64,000 nt of DNA, from contig JANVCC010000152.1 in assembly GCA_025345505.1 (NCBI GenBank), forward strand, positions 3,449,286-3,513,285. Reading direction: 5' to 3'. The notes beneath the pieces are model-generated. The model worked only from the letters and a program-made list of their open reading frames with translations, had not been told where the DNA came from and made no database searches. The stretch comes from Todiramphus chloris collaris. Taxonomy: Eukaryota > Chordata > Aves > Coraciiformes > Alcedinidae. The position numbers and the translations under genes are program-made. Shown one piece after another: positions 1 to 13,814 of this stretch (within the stretch, counting starts at the first letter, position 1; each line of letters opens with the position of its first letter).

Positions 1-372
1 TCAAAGTTAGCTCTCCTCAAGTCCAGGGTTTCAATCCTACTTACTGCCCTGCTTCCTCCTCACATCATCTTGAACTCCACCATCTCGTGATCAGTGCATC
101 CAAGGCTGCCCCCAACTTTCACGTCTCTAACTGGACCTTCTTTGTTTGTTAGTGCAAGGTCCAGAAGCACAACGCTCCTCACTGGATCTTCTACCTCCTG
201 TGCAAAAAAGTTGATGCATTGCAGGAACCTCCAGGACTCTGTGTGCCTCACTGTGTGGCCTTTCCAGCAAATATCAGGGTGATTGAAGTCCCCCATGAGC
301 ACCAGGGCCTGTGATTGTGAGGCTACTTTCAGCTGCTGAAGAACACATAGTAGTTCTGCTAGCAATCTCTGT
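1..372 (-). mobile_element. CR1 LINE fragment, endonuclease part of ORF2 (truncated, pseudogenic)
   Basis: The minus strand reads as part of the apurinic-type endonuclease of a CR1 non-LTR retrotransposon. The diagnostic block is LMGDFNHPDICW, followed by a conserved run with LDLALTN and GCTDHEMVEF. The translation stays open from about 380 down to about 60, then meets a stop. Beyond the stop, toward position 1, CR1-like sequence (a LDLRRANF-like block) continues off the window. The copy has lost both its 5' part and its reverse transcriptase within this window and cannot be active. It is antisense to the downstream gene. Seen: motif order and stop. Known: CR1 endonuclease carries GDFN. The subfamily is not assigned. 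Confidence 0.85.
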
Positions 373-3047
373 AATGACAATATTACTACTGAAACTGTAA
401 CGAATACAATTAGTTGTTATGCCTTTTCTCCTGAGGTTATAGTCACTCTTTTGCTGATTCTCTGGTTTTAAAATCAGTAGACTCGGATTGCCAGGGTGTG
501 TAGACAGTCATCAGCTTCTGGAGTCTATTGCCAGGAAAAATATGATATTCACATAAATGGCTTCTTCTTCAGCCCTCTACGATCTACCTGGAGTTATTTT
601 TATCTGTTTTCTAACACACTTTTACACCTTTTTGTTTCTTCATTGGTTTCCAGCTTCAGGTTACATCTGAATTTACAGTATTTAGTGCTTTTTGCATTCA
701 TTTTTTCTATTTTTATTATGTGCTATTTCTATTTCTTTGTATTTTTCTGTTACCCCTAAAGTCTGCTTTGTCCAGTTGTAGGTCTGCATTTCTTTAACCA
801 ACCATTACTGAGTTGTTTATAGTGTCAGCTTGTGCACCACTTCTCATTATCCCATGCCTGTACTCCTCTGCACAACATACATTATCTCCACTTCTAAAGG
901 GCTTTGCTTTCATACCAGGCCTGCATTTCATTACAATATGTCATTTTACAAGAGTCATAAATATTTTATTTTACATGAAATATATATTTATTCTACATGA
1001 AATATGTATTTACATTTCATTACTGCTATCTACAGAAAACTACAGTGGTGCCATAGAAAGATAAAGAAGTGACACGATTTAGCCACTGACACCTGGTCAA
1101 TAAGAGAAATTGATGTCAGGGGTAAATGAAGTCAAACAAAGCTGCAGCCAGGTCAAACAAAGTTCATGCAGAGAAAGCCTGACAAGCTGCCCTCCCCAGA
1201 ACTTGCAAACTCTGCAGAAACCCTGTGGCTTTGACTAATAACAGCGTATCACAGAGCTAAAGAGCTAAACTTTGCAGGGGTTGATTGTGCTTCTGAGGTG
1301 AAAGCACATCCAGTTCAGAGCTGCAGCAAACCTACATGATAGGGCAAGTCCCTCTTTATCTTCTGCAAGGTGCTAGTAATAGAGGCATCTGACATTTCAG
1401 TTCTGATACCTCTGAATATCATACTTGTACACTGGTTTGAAATACAATCCTAAAACCAAACCATTCCCACCTGTACTCTCTATACAGAGAAATCTATGTT
1501 ATAGACACATTATGCATTTTGAAAAATTACACACTGCATCTGCCTGATCTTTGTCCTAAATCTCTCTGGATCCAAATATTCTTAGAATAGAATAACAAGA
1601 GGTAAAAATCTCCATCATCAGGTGTTTTTTCATTAAGATTGGATGGCCTTTCAATAGAAATGGCAGGAAGGTGAAAATAACCTCTTGTAACAGTGCAAAA
1701 TTTAATCGTGTGGTTATGTCACAGTTCATGATAGCAATAGTACCTGGGCCTTGGGACCTGCTGCTCTGCAAATCTCAGTGGCATCATGCCTCTTGGCTTA
1801 ATTCCACCTTTACCACAGAGGAGAAAAGAACATTTTTCTTTTTTATGTATACATATATATTGGTAAAAGAAAAGAAAAATACACACCAGTATCTTTCATA
1901 ATGCAGGTGGAATGAAAGGCTAAAGAAAAGATGACATAGACAAGTCACTCACTGTCTTCAGATGTGCTGTAGTTTGTCTAAAACAGGTAGCAGCATGCTC
2001 TGAGATCAACTGATAAAAAGAAATATAAAATTTATTAATATGATCATGGATAGATTTTGTTCTTTGTGATTGGCTTCTCACTGGAAGAATCCTGAATTTT
2101 AAGACTAATACTGATCATTAAAAGCTCCCATGGAAAAAAAAAATGCAGCAGATAATTCATTTTTTGCTGTACGGATTCCTATTCCCTGTGAATGTTAGTA
2201 ATAAACAAGGTCTATTTCTTCAGAGCAGGAATAGAAAGTTTCAGGATATTGGTGTGCATACCAGGCTCCATAAGTAGTTAGCATTCCAATTACAGAAATG
2301 GTTTAATAACAATATAAAAGAAAAACTTTCCCCGTATAACATGTCAAAATAATAAAATATTATGAAAGCATCTTGCAAAGGCATAATTTTCCATCTGAAA
2401 ATGCTGATTCCATGCAATAAAAAAATTTAGCAATCATATAGTCATTTTCTTAATTTTCACACTTTCATATAGTTAAAATGTTTTGAGTTGTATCGTTTCG
2501 ACATTGAAGATTTATTATAGAACATATTATGAAAGTTAAAACAATGTAAATGAGTATAAATTAAATATTTTAGATTGTGATCTGTAAAAAAAACCCCGGT
2601 CCTCTCCATTGAGATGGAATATATATGTAAAAAATTACAGAAATTACTCTGGGACAGAATTTTGATTTTCAATACGGTACTGTTACATTAGTTTGTCACA
2701 TGATGTTTGTATCTAGGAGACTTAAAATAGAAAAAGTGAATCCATAATGTTCTCATAATAGCATTAGTACTGGTCACAAAATATATCACTCTCCCTAGAT
2801 TCCTAATTTCCTGGAAAGAATAATCCTCCTGTCATAGCTGTTGGAATTCCTTCTCCAGTTGCTGAAGTGCAACACCCAAAGACATTTCAGTTTTTCAAAA
2901 CCAATGTTAATTAAAAAAATGACAGATTAACATGGATTTTCAGAGACTGACTAAAACCAACAACAATAAACACAAACTGGAGAAGAGAAGAAGTGAAACT
3001 TTTCATTTTATATATGAGAGAAAATTCTTCATTAGCTTTGTTAGGTT
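373..3047. other. Intergenic, AT-rich, no gene seen
   Basis: Unique-looking AT-rich sequence between two CR1 fragments. Open frames are all below 90 codons, have no recognisable motif, and are at the length expected by chance. I see no tRNA-like or snRNA-like structure and no recent transposon. Confidence 0.55.
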
Positions 3048-3571
3048 ACAGAATCACAGAATCAATGGAGTTGGAAGGGACCTCTAAAGATCATCTACTC
3101 CAACTCTCCCACCAAAGCAGGTTTGGCTAGAGCACATTACTCAAGATTGCATCTAGGTATGTTTTGAAACTCTCCAGAGAAGGAGTCTCCACAACCTCTC
3201 TGGGCATCCTGTTCCAGTGCTCCAACACCCTCACAGTGAAGAAGCTTTTCCTCATGTTGAGGTGGAACGTCCTGTGTTCCAGCTTGTACATGTTGCCCCC
3301 TGTCCTGTCACTGGGCACCACAGAAAAAAGCCAAGTTCCTTCCACCTTGCACCCACTCATTAGATATTAGATAGATTATCATTGATAAGGTGTCCTCTCA
3401 GTCTTCTCTTCTCCAGGATAGCCCCAGCTTTCTCAACCTTTCCTCGTAAGAGAGATGCTCCAGTCCCCCAATCACCTTTGTTGCCCTCCACTGGACTCTC
3501 TGCAGTACATCCATGTCTCTCTTGAACTGGGGAGCCCAGAAATGGACACAGTATTCTAGAGGTGTCCTGGA
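3048..3571 (-). mobile_element. CR1 LINE, 5'-truncated 3' end (RT C-terminus and 3' UTR)
   Basis: The left end carries the complement of the CR1 terminal octamer repeat (ACAGAATCACAGAATCA), so the element points left. Next comes the usual 3' UTR (GTTGGAAGGGACCTCTAAAGA), then the reverse-transcriptase C-terminus in pieces. One frame gives RTFHLNMRKSFFTVRVLEHWNRMPREVVE and another gives [37 protein letters not shown]. The shift between these two pieces near 3360-3400, with an AT-rich replacement there, shows decay. The open frame that runs on to about 4042 leaves CR1 homology and is chance extension. Confidence 0.93.
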
Positions 3572-5479
3572 TTCACTTTGAATTTTTGGCCTGTCAGGTG
3601 AATCTATGGAATAGGAAAATTCCTCCAGATTTTTTATATCTATTTTTGAAGCCTGTGGACTTATGGATCTACAAAGCATTTTGGAATTAAAGAAATTCAG
3701 GTAGCATATTTCAAAGGATAAGGCTGGCATCATTTGAGAAGCTGGAACTTTGATTTCAGTTTGATCCAAAGTGACATGTGGTCCACAGGACTCTCTGTTT
3801 TGGCAAGCTTTGTATGAGACTCTGAAATTAGATAATAATGCACAACTGTGGAAACAGTGAATTACCCCAAAATATCTGCATTGCTTGAGACAGGCAACTG
3901 GTTTGGCATAAGGCTCCCCTTGTCTTTGTTGATGTTTGTTTTGGTGGACATAGAAGTAATGTAGAGAGACAGATATTCTGTGGGACACAGTCTTGCCTGA
4001 GGATATCTCTTTCTTGCCCAAAATTAAGCATTTGAACAGCAACAGAAATAATATTTATACAAAGTTTTAAGGCTAAAATATTGGTCTTCTAACAAGAAAA
4101 ACTCTTTCTGTTATACTGAGTTCTGGATCTTGAGCACATCATGACCATGTTGTCAGCTTTTTTATAAAATATCTTGTACTGAAAATTAGCAATGATACTA
4201 TTTATATTCTAAGAATTGGATTTTCCAAGGTAACTTCCCTACCCAAATCTCTTTTAAATCCACAGGGCATGTAGATGTGAATGTCCTAGTATGTATTTTC
4301 AAAGGCTACTATGGGCATTAGGGAAGCATCCAGTCCATCTCACGTCACCCATTCTGAGAAGTAGACAATTGACCTGCTGTATCAGTAGGCCTTCTAATTT
4401 GGATGCTTAAGATTCATTAATGTAAAAGCTTAGATACCTTGCAGTTTTATGGGAAATTGGCTTAGAGCTGAATACTTTCAAATGAAACATTTGTAAGCAA
4501 GCCTAAGCTATAAACAACTAAAACTACATTTTGATTAATGGCTTTGAATCATAAATTATAATCTTTTTTAAATTAGATATTATTATATTTATTATTTTCA
4601 TTATGATATTTAAGTATGGTCTAATGTCACTATTTGTATTTCAAACAGGCATTTTTGAAACAGGTGATGCACATCTACCTACCTTTCACTATGCTCCTCA
4701 TTTCCTGCATGGAACAGGGAGACACTAATAAACACTTGATCAGAGAACTCATTAAGGTTCAAGTCCACTGTCAACAGCAAATTAATGGCTCAAAATTGCA
4801 TCTTTGATGACTATATTTTCATGTCTATATTCCAGTGCAACAGATATTGAGTATAAACCACATGGACTGAAAGCATAATGCATAATACAACTCAACTGCT
4901 ATAAATAGTGGGATAACTGGCATAGATAGAATATTAATGCAGAAAATTACCACTCAAGGGGAATAGAACAGGAAAATCTGAAGACTTTTGCTTTCTAAAA
5001 GGTATATGTACTTGTTCCAGGTTCAGCAGATAAAGTGAATAGATTGACCCAAAGTGTCTGAAAAATGATGACAAAAGAAGGTTAATGACACTAATGTATC
5101 CTACAGTTTCAATATACCTTAGACTACCAAGACAGAAAGATAAAGAAGAAAGGTTTAGTCTGAGCATCTGGAAGAATCATCAGAAGCTGGGAGTAATAGA
5201 GATGCCAGCTAATGCAGCAGAACATAAACTATCTAGTTCTTGAAATAAAATGAAGAAAGGAAGCTGAGGGAATAGTCTTTTACAGTTTGTTGCAACAACA
5301 GGGAATTGATGATATGAAGGTAGAGGGAGCGTAAGGTGGCAATGACCATTGAACAATGGAATTCTTGTCTAATGGAAGTCTTCTCTAAGGAGAACAAAAA
5401 CAGTAGATCTAAAGAAAATAGGAAACTCAGAGAATGTATAACTGTGGGAAACAAGTCAAAGGGAAAAGACAGTTGTAGA
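3572..5479. other. Intergenic, no gene seen; possible old LINE scraps
   Basis: AT-rich DNA without a supportable gene. Around 5140-5215 the plus strand has a run (AAGGTTTAGTCTGAGCATCT and following) resembling the start of the CR1/L3 tail-encoding segment. It may belong to the old element annotated just downstream. Confidence 0.45.
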
Positions 5480-5650
5480 ATTAAAACACAGAAATTTAAG
5501 TTAGATGTCAGTGAAGTTTTTTTGACTAGTAGGTTATTTAAATACAAGGACTGATCACCTATGGATATTGTAGTATCTCCATCACTGCAGATTTTTAAGA
5601 GTAGCACAGAGAATTATCTGTCAGGAACAACATAGATGTGGCTGAACCTT
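5480..5650 (+). mobile_element. Ancient CR1/L3-like LINE remnant
   Basis: On the plus strand the order of words matches the highly diverged end of CR1-clade ORF2. There is a TTTAAGTTAGATGTCAG block (F-x-L-D-V/I-R region), then GTAGTATCTCCATCACT followed by GATTTTTAAGAGTAG (the V-x-S-P-S-L-x-x-F-K-S region), then ACCTGTCAGG-like sequence. No open frame is preserved. It is the only clear LINE piece in the window on the plus strand, and it is far more decayed than the other CR1 copies. Confidence 0.5.
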
Positions 5651-8600
5651 CCTCTGGAGTGGCCATGCCACCCGCCATGAATTCTCCTCTGATTTCTTTG
5701 ATTTTTACAATCTGTGTTAATGAGCTTCCGCAAATTCCTCTTCACTCTCTTTTTGCTTTATTCTCCTTAGGGAATATATGATGTGAAATAAAATTGTATT
5801 CCTTTACTGGAGTCTCTTTTGCTGTAAATTCAGCAGTTATGAAATCAATACCAGTTAGACAGAAATAGAACCTTTCTGCCTTCCCTTCTCAAATCAACTC
5901 TGTTTAAAGGAAAAGGAGAGCTATTACACCACTTATAAAATATTGATCTGAAACATAATCAACCTGCATAATGGGTGAGAAAAGCTGAGATTTCTGTTTT
6001 GAAAAGGTCTAGTAGGATTTATTTTTATTTTGTTATATAACACTCTTGGTTATTGTCATTTTATTTTTTGCTTGGAATATGGATGAGCAATGCTCAACTG
6101 ATTTCCCATAAACAGAAAGCTGTCTGGGCGCCCCTATTGAATGCCTAGTTTTCACAGTAAAGAAAATATTTAAAATGTACAGTCTGCTTCCAGGTGGTAT
6201 CTCTTTGTAATCACCTAGTTCTCAGTCCTCAGTCCGTTTCCCTCAGTTTCAACAACTCTCACTAAAACTGGAATTTAGGTCATCAGCATCATACCAGTCA
6301 GAGGGTGATTTTATTTGATCAGGAGAGAAAGTTGATAAGGATTGTCAAATGCATCCTGGCAAGCCTTGCAGAATTTGTAACAGGCAGTTTCATCTAGCAT
6401 AAACCAAGGTATTCAGTGTGGCAATTCCTTCCCACAGAACTGTGTTTTCAAATGTATTATCATACATAAATGTCTCCATCTAGTCAAAAAAAGGTTGCAA
6501 ACACATTTAGCTCCAAAAAAAAAACTTAGTCAATGGCTATTCTTCTAAATTTTATGTACTTGTCTCTAGAGTGGAATTTAATATTAAGCAATCATCTGAA
6601 AAAGTACTAGAATAATTATGGGAGAGACTCCAAATCTCTCCTAGACTAACAACTGCCCTACTCAATAAACTATGCAGCCATGTTCATGCTCCTTTGCTTC
6701 ACCAAGGCAATGAATCTTGAATTGTTCTCTGAAAAGCACAGAGAAGAGGGATTGAATTCCTCCTCCTGATTTTCCCCAACCCCTATGTGCACTTGGGTAG
6801 GCAAAGAATTTTCCTGAGTACTGGCCAAGTGTGGAGCTGACATCTGTCAAAAAGATATGGGTCTTCTCCTTCCAAATGCTATTTTTCAAGAGGAAGTAAA
6901 GTCTCTTTTTCAACTGACTTTTAGAGGACAGCAGCAAACATCATTCCTCTTTGAATGGAGATTAGTCTTAGACAAGTGCGCCAGACTTGTTCTGCTCCTG
7001 AGAAAATCCCTCAAGGGAGGCAGCCACAGGAGTGTCTGCTCTTGGGATCATAGGCATGCTTAGGCATGACAGAGAGGCCAGGCTGCTCTGTAGCTGTCTG
7101 AGGTATATCAAAGTTAAAACACTTGAAACAGCTGCTGGGGTTACTTACCTGCAGAACTGGGTGGTAACATAGCAGGAGGTTTGGGGATTGAATTCTATTT
7201 CAAATCCACTTCAACACAGGACTCTTAGACCCTTAAGTTGCAATCAAGACAGGACACACAACAGCAGACAAGTGAATCCTGACTTTTCTGCCTTCTGATC
7301 AATAGAAATCTTTATCCATAGGAGTCATTTTGTGCTTTTGAGAAAAATATGAGTTGTAGATGTTACATGGTGAGGAAAAGTCAACACTGTTTTGCATTAT
7401 GGCATAGGTGGGTCACTTCACAGCTTCACTAACTCAGAGTTTTGATATTGGTTTTAATGGAATGATTAAAACTTCAACTTACTTTTACAGGAATGACTGA
7501 GCTTCTTTCTCTCTAAGAAGAGGAATGCTACTTAAAAATCACTATGTTAGACAGAGATCTCAGCATGGCAGATCACAGTAAAAGTTTAGTTCCTAGTTCT
7601 GCAAAGACATACAACATGCTTAGATTTAAGGATATGAATTATTACAAAAGTGCTGATCAGTTTGAACTGAGTTTTCCCTTCTCTTCCAGTCTCCTAATTG
7701 CAATGAGCTGGTCTCTTGAAGACTTCATTATTCAGTTTCTTCATTTTAAAATATGAACAGAATTTGTGAACTTCATAGCTGAATTGTCAGAGTAACTAAA
7801 ATTTGTCTGAGACTAAATTTGTACTGAGATCTTTGCCTAGAAATTATCACATAAGAAAGTACTGTCAGACTTGTAAGTATTTAAGTATATAGCCATATTT
7901 TTAGAGATCATAGGCATTATCACTGGAAACTTGAAGTCATCAAAAACTTTTCTCCTCTCAAAAACACATGACAAAGTTTTGCGCTTTGATTACACATCCT
8001 TGTATGTGAGTTTGCATTTCTATATGTGCACAGTAATCCATAGCACTTATGCATGCTCACAGTCTTCCAGATTTTTTTAGACTTACGGATATGTGTGTCT
8101 GAATACTGGTGAGCAGCACTGAGTCTTGGTAGATAATCAGATTAATTTTGTTCTTCATCTGTTTTCATTTTTCTCATTTTCCCTTGAGGGATTCATCTCT
8201 CATCTTATTATGACTTTGTGGCCATTTATTACAAAGTTTTAGTACATTTCCTTAGTGGAATACAGTTATTGCAAGTTGTAAAAATGATATTTTTACATTC
8301 AGTTGTGACATTGACTTTTACAAAACCATCTAAATGACCACTGCTTTTAAACAAATCTGGGGAAAATGTACTACAATACCAGACGTCAGTTCTGGTTGAG
8401 GAAATTCTTTGACAGAGACAGAATGATTCCATTGTCTAGGGACTGAGTCCTTACCTGCAAGGAAAATCACCTCCTTGTTCTAAAGACAATTTAATAGAAG
8501 TGACTGGCAGACAGCCCTCTACCTCCTCCACCCTCAGCGGTGTATGCTGTCTCTCAACAGAGAACTTGTGAAGCACGTCTTGCTCTTACGAGATTAAAAC

Positions 8601-9680
8601 ACATCTTTAAATACTTCATGTATAATGGCACAGCTTCCATAGGAAAGACTGAAAGCTATTCAATCAAATCGATGATCAGCCGAGTGTCAAGGAAGTCCCC
8701 AAGGAAGCAGAAGTTTGGACATCTTCAGGCAAATTCAGAAATAGAATCTATATCTGCCACATCCGGGAGAAAACCCCCAAGCTGCCAAGTATTAGACAAG
8801 AAAGTAGTTGCAGCATCTGCTGCTGCTTTTATCTAGGACCAAACCCAACAGTTACTGTCTGGAAATTCCTCAGTGATGCCTCCTACAGTCAGCCTGGAGG
8901 AATGCTGCACTTCTGAGATGAATATAGCTTGTATAAATCACACCACAGTAGATTAAGAAACCTAAAGTTTAAAAAAATATTTAGGGACGTAAACCTGAAG
9001 ATAGCCATCCATCTGGGATTTTCACAGGTTCCTAGATGTCCAAATATAATTTGGAGGTTGCATAATTAGGAGTTTGTCACTTAAAACTTCTGAAAATATC
9101 ACTGGGCTTTACACATTTTACCCCAAAATTCAAACTTCGAATCAACCTTTCATCAAGCAGGGCTATTTCATCCCCGCTTTGCCCTTGGTTTATACTGCTT
9201 TCGCTTTAGCAGTGTTGTATGCTTCACTTATGCTGGAGCACAGATGAGAAGAGTCATCTCCAAGGAATGTCTCTTTGGACATATATTTAGATTTTGCTTC
9301 CAGTTTGGGATGAATTTCAGTGTCTCTGGTGTCACTGAGATCAAACCTCACTCTGTGCATAATTGCCGCTTGATATTTATAATAAAGTCTTGATCCATCA
9401 GGTAGTAAACAGGCAAAATATATGTACACATCTACCAAGACAGAATAACTCAGGAGGATCAGCATCTCTGCAGTCTCTTTAATATTAAAACTACCAAAGA
9501 TATGCAGTTATGTGGTGATCCATTTGGGAGCTTACGTGTGCTAAGATATATAGATCTAATATTTCACTTTGTAGAAATGGTTTATTTCTAGTAGTAAATA
9601 TGATGTTTGTGAAATGAGAATAGGCTATTTCAGACTGTTATAAGACCACTGAATAATTGAATTATTACTCATCAGGGGGC

Positions 9681-9767
9681 AATGTAATTTGTTACCTGTG
9701 TGAATCCAACACTGAATCAAAGTAATTACATTCATGGTGTCATTTGGTGAAATAACACCATGAATGT
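9681..9767. repeat. Nested inverted repeats with hairpin potential
   Basis: ACATTCATGGTGT at 9728-9740 is perfectly complementary to ACACCATGAATGT at 9755-9767, with a 14-base loop. The left arm overlaps a second pairing: AATGTAATT at 9681-9689 with AATTACATT at 9724-9732. Because the arms overlap, the two hairpins exclude each other. It may be a decayed small inverted-repeat transposon or chance. Confidence 0.6.
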
Positions 9768-11998
9768 CTCTATGACTAGAGAGGCAATCACTGAAAGGAT
9801 TTCATTGAAATAATAGCATCAATTCAATCGGTCCTCTTGCTTCATTCACTGTTACTTTATTATATGGCTAAATAGCTCATTCAGCTTGTTTTGCTAGTGA
9901 CAAATATGAGCTTTGAAAACAGTATCTATGGAGGAAAAAATGGGCAGCTTCTAAAGGGAAAGCACCAAATAGTCATTTTTATTATCACAAATGTGCAAAT
10001 AGAAAATGTAGAGTAAATTTATAAAAAATAATACAAAGGCAGTTCTTAATATTCTTTGAAATCAGTGGCTGGATTGCACTAGAAGTTTGTCTTAAAGAAC
10101 TGGTGGGAGATATTTGGAAACTGTTTCAAATCACAGAGCAGTCACTTCTAAATCTTATAAACTAGTCAGAAAACTATGCAATTGGTATTAAAAAAAAAGC
10201 AAGGATTCATTTTTAAGAACAAGTATTTTGGAGTTATTATTTTATGTGTGTCTGCAACCTGAAAGTACATATGTATTCTTGTATGTGAGTATGAAGTGAT
10301 TTCTGTTGTTCTACTTTATACACATCTTACTCTTTAATGCATTTATCACCATGACCCTTCTGTGAAACAGGACAATCCTAGGTCAAAGATACAAAGAGAA
10401 AGAGCTGAAGGCATTTTATGAAAGCTACATTTATGGCTTACATACACTTTTTCTGAAGATTTACATAATTTTTTCTTTAATTCTTTTTTTTTTTACATTG
10501 TTGAGCATGACTATAACCTTCTTTGGCTTTCTTTAGGCATTTGACTTGAGTGCAACTTAGATCTAAGTCTATGTAGGAATGAAAATAATAGGTGTTATGG
10601 AGTTGTTATCTGAAGCATCTTTTTCACTAACTAAATCACTCTTAAAAAGAAAGGTGTGGTTACTCTCCAACTACACCAAATTACTGATGATGGTCATGAT
10701 GTTAGAAGTGAGAGGATGTTTTTTTTGAGATATTGCACAATATGTTCATGAACTTTATGAACACAGATGGAGAACTTATTAATGAACTTATTAATATGTA
10801 ATTGTATCTTCCTATGTAGATTCAACACATACCTGAGAAACCATTGACTAGGCTAGAGTTCCACTTTCATGGACTTGCCTGGGTCTAATTTCAAAAGTTG
10901 TAAGGGATAAAATATAGGGGAAAAAAAAAATAAAGACAGAAGAGGGAGAAAGGAATATCACTGAGAGAAATTCATTGTAATAGTTAATTGGCTTACATAA
11001 GGAGAGATGGACATACTGACAGGACAATCTGAGAAAGTACACTTCTGCTTTTATAGAGACCATGGTCCAAATGAGGATATATATAACACCGTTTTGAGGT
11101 TATTTCATCTGATTTCACTAGCACAATATTCATATTCACAACAGCTAGCACTAAAGATCTGGGGTGAGAGAACAGTAAAATCTGTTTGCTCCCTGCAAAG
11201 TCAGCAGCACAGAGCCAATGCATAGAAAGGGAAGATAAACACTTTGTGAAGAGTTTCAATCAACTGAGTTGCACGCAATAGGAATTGAGACTTGGCATTT
11301 CCTTGAAGTTGACCTAAAAGTATGACCTGGTTTTAGGCTAAATATCCATCTGCTCAAGGGAGACAACCTGCAGCTATTTAGGTGTTGTGAAGACCTGTGG
11401 TAGGCTTGGTAGCACTTCAGAACTGTTAGGTTATAGCAACATTTCCGTCATGTCCCTTCTTCCTATGAACCCCTGTTTCCCTTCCCTCCGTGAGCTCTAA
11501 ACTTTTACTCACCCTAATCTGGAGTATCTGTTGTATAACACCAGAGATATTACCAGAGATACACCAGAATTTACCACTTCAAATAATGGTGTGGGGGGAA
11601 CTTTCCCAGGGTTTGAGAAGGATTTGTGTCTAGTTAGCAAAAGACACATGTCAGTTCCAACAAGCTGTTAAGCACCTCAGTCCTGCAGAGTTTTTAACGC
11701 CCAGCCAAAGACTGAAACCCTGAAAACTGCAAAACTTTTGCCCTAAAAATAGATTTCTTCACAATGTTGGATTCATGTAGCATTTTATATAATTACAGCC
11801 CTTGCTGGAAAATTTATGTGCCACAGATCTGGCTCATAAATCCTACACTTTACAGTACTACTGTGGCTCTGTTACAAGTCCTTACTGCTGAGTCTAATAT
11901 TTATTATTGGGGAAAAAGGTGGAAAACAAATCCACACTTTTGAAAGTGTTCCATAATACCACAGTGTTTTAGCAAATTCTGAACTGTTATTTTCATCT

Positions 11999-12024
11999 GG
12001 GGATTTATCATGGGGATTTATCAT
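11999..12024. repeat. 13-bp tandem duplication
   Basis: The unit GGGGATTTATCAT occurs twice in perfect tandem. It is a short local slippage duplication. Confidence 0.85.
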
Positions 12025-12639
12025 GGCGCCTACACACATAAATAGCAGCCCCATATGCACCTATTTCTTTGAATAAGAAACAGAGTTGTGATCTTTTTAG
12101 TAGGAACACAGTTTTCTGGTGTGTGCAATCATTTGGGGAAGCAGTCTTTCTGTTGTGCAATTTAAAAACAAGAGTGATTTTTGCTGAGGGAATGTTTTCA
12201 GTCATTTTTGAAAATTTGTCTTATATTATCTTGAGGACATCTTCAGGAGACTGACAGTGCAGTACCACATTATGGTATCTCAGGGCATAATTTCATGCTG
12301 AGTTCTCCCCATAAGGCAAAACGAGCATAAAAGATGTTTGCCTTTCCCTGTGTCTGGTTACCTGTTCCCTAAACTTTTTGGTGGAGATATACCTAATACA
12401 GATCAGTGAAGCCATCTGTTTCAGAAAGCAAACACCTTCCACTAGTTTTGTATAATCTTTAGTAGCACTCTGTTTTTCCTAATGTGAGAAGATCATTAGG
12501 CCCTTTTTCCTCACTTACCATCCCACTGATTTGCAGTTTTCTCCTAGTATCACCGTGAGTCCCATGAGCAACTGTATATATGGTACAGAGAGGTTCTGCA
12601 AGGTGCACACAAGCTCCTTCTGGTGAGACTGGGACTAGC

Positions 12640-12775
12640 AGAATAGAATCTTAGGGTGGTTGGAAGGGACCTTTAAAAGTCATCTAGTCCAACCCTCCTG
12701 CAATGAGCTGGGACATCACTAACAAGATCAGGTTGCTCAGAGCATCATCCAACCTGACCTTGAACATCCTTGAAG
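12640..12775 (-). mobile_element. CR1 LINE 3'-end fragment
   Basis: It starts with a degraded terminal octamer (GAATAGAATCTTAGG). It continues with the standard CR1 tail GGTTGGAAGGGACCT, CATCTAGTCCAACCC, CAGGTTGCTCAGAGC and CCAACCTGACCTTGAACA. The tail is at the left, so the element is on the minus strand. Only the 3' UTR is left. Confidence 0.92.
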
Positions 12776-13814
12776 CAGCCTCTTGGCTTGCAAAGTGAAG
12801 CCCTAAGGCAGGGTCAAGACCTGCCTCAAGATCACTAGCAAAGAGCACTCTCCACACCAAGGCAGCTTGCTGGTGCCACTTAGACTTTCCAAAGTTTTAG
12901 CTGTTTCATTTTTTTTTTAAGGAATGCAGGTGCTGGCAGTCTGGGCAAGCCTCCAACACTGGTAATTACATTCTATCATCTTATGTTCTCCTTGCAATTG
13001 ATCTTAATAGCTGTGATGCAATAAGAATCCACAGACAGTCCCGTAAGTAGACAGCAGCACTACTATATTATGTAAGGACTTAAACACTAGAATTAAAATG
13101 CTAGAGTGCACATTTAAAAAACAAAACAAAAGAAAACAAAAATCATTTATATAGGGAAGAACTGGAAAGAAATCAAATAGAGAAGAAATGTGACAGAGCT
13201 AGTAAGGCAAAAATTACAGCCTTTCAGTTTGCTTATTAAGAAGGACAGAGGATCTCTACAGATGATATAGGATGGGCTCTGAGCACCCAGACTGATTGCC
13301 ATCTCTGTGAGTACAGGGCAGATGGCAGGAGTCCTGAGGAGTTAGTGGTGGTAATGGCTGTCAGATGCCATGGTTTAACAACTATCACATCCAAAGCACA
13401 AGGTCATCTTCACCTTTCCTCCGCTGGCATTTAGGTTCCTGAAGAAAGGCACATTTTGAAAACAGCTCCATTTATCTCCAGGACTGTGTGACCAAAAGCT
13501 GTGAAATCAGAAGCCCTCCACCTGACCTGGATTGCCTGTGTTCCCTGTGGCATCCTGGTACTCACATGCCAGTGACACAGGAAAACGATGCTTTCCGAAC
13601 AAAACCTGGGTGACAAAAGTCCTTGTTTGAGCATAAATTCCTGATTGCCTCCAAACAAAAGGAAAGCTTGCAGTTAAATATATAGTAAATGTGGGTTATT
13701 TCCAAACATCCACAGCTCTCTGTTTGATCTGAATGAAACACGTCTGCCAGAGACAGCTGCTTCTAGTCTGCTTGCTGCCAATGATATTTACAATCTCTCT
13801 CCCTTTCTGCATTA

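Larger units (their letters stand above)
5651..12639. other. Intergenic, no gene seen; contains a long perfect inverted repeat
   Basis: About 7 kb of AT-rich sequence with no recognised gene or young repeat. The largest open frame (8540-8836, plus, 98 codons) is lysine- and serine-rich with no recognised domain. Local structure worth noting is a 13-bp perfect inverted repeat at 9728-9767, annotated separately, and a 13-bp tandem duplication at 11999-12024. Confidence 0.5.

Noticed and set aside
3398..4042. A 214-codon minus-strand frame as a gene
   Set aside because: Its C-terminal part is CR1 reverse transcriptase. The N-terminal part is unrelated flanking DNA read by chance.
8540..8836. 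A 98-codon plus-strand frame
   Set aside because: No domain or splice context is seen. The length is within chance for this much AT-rich sequence.
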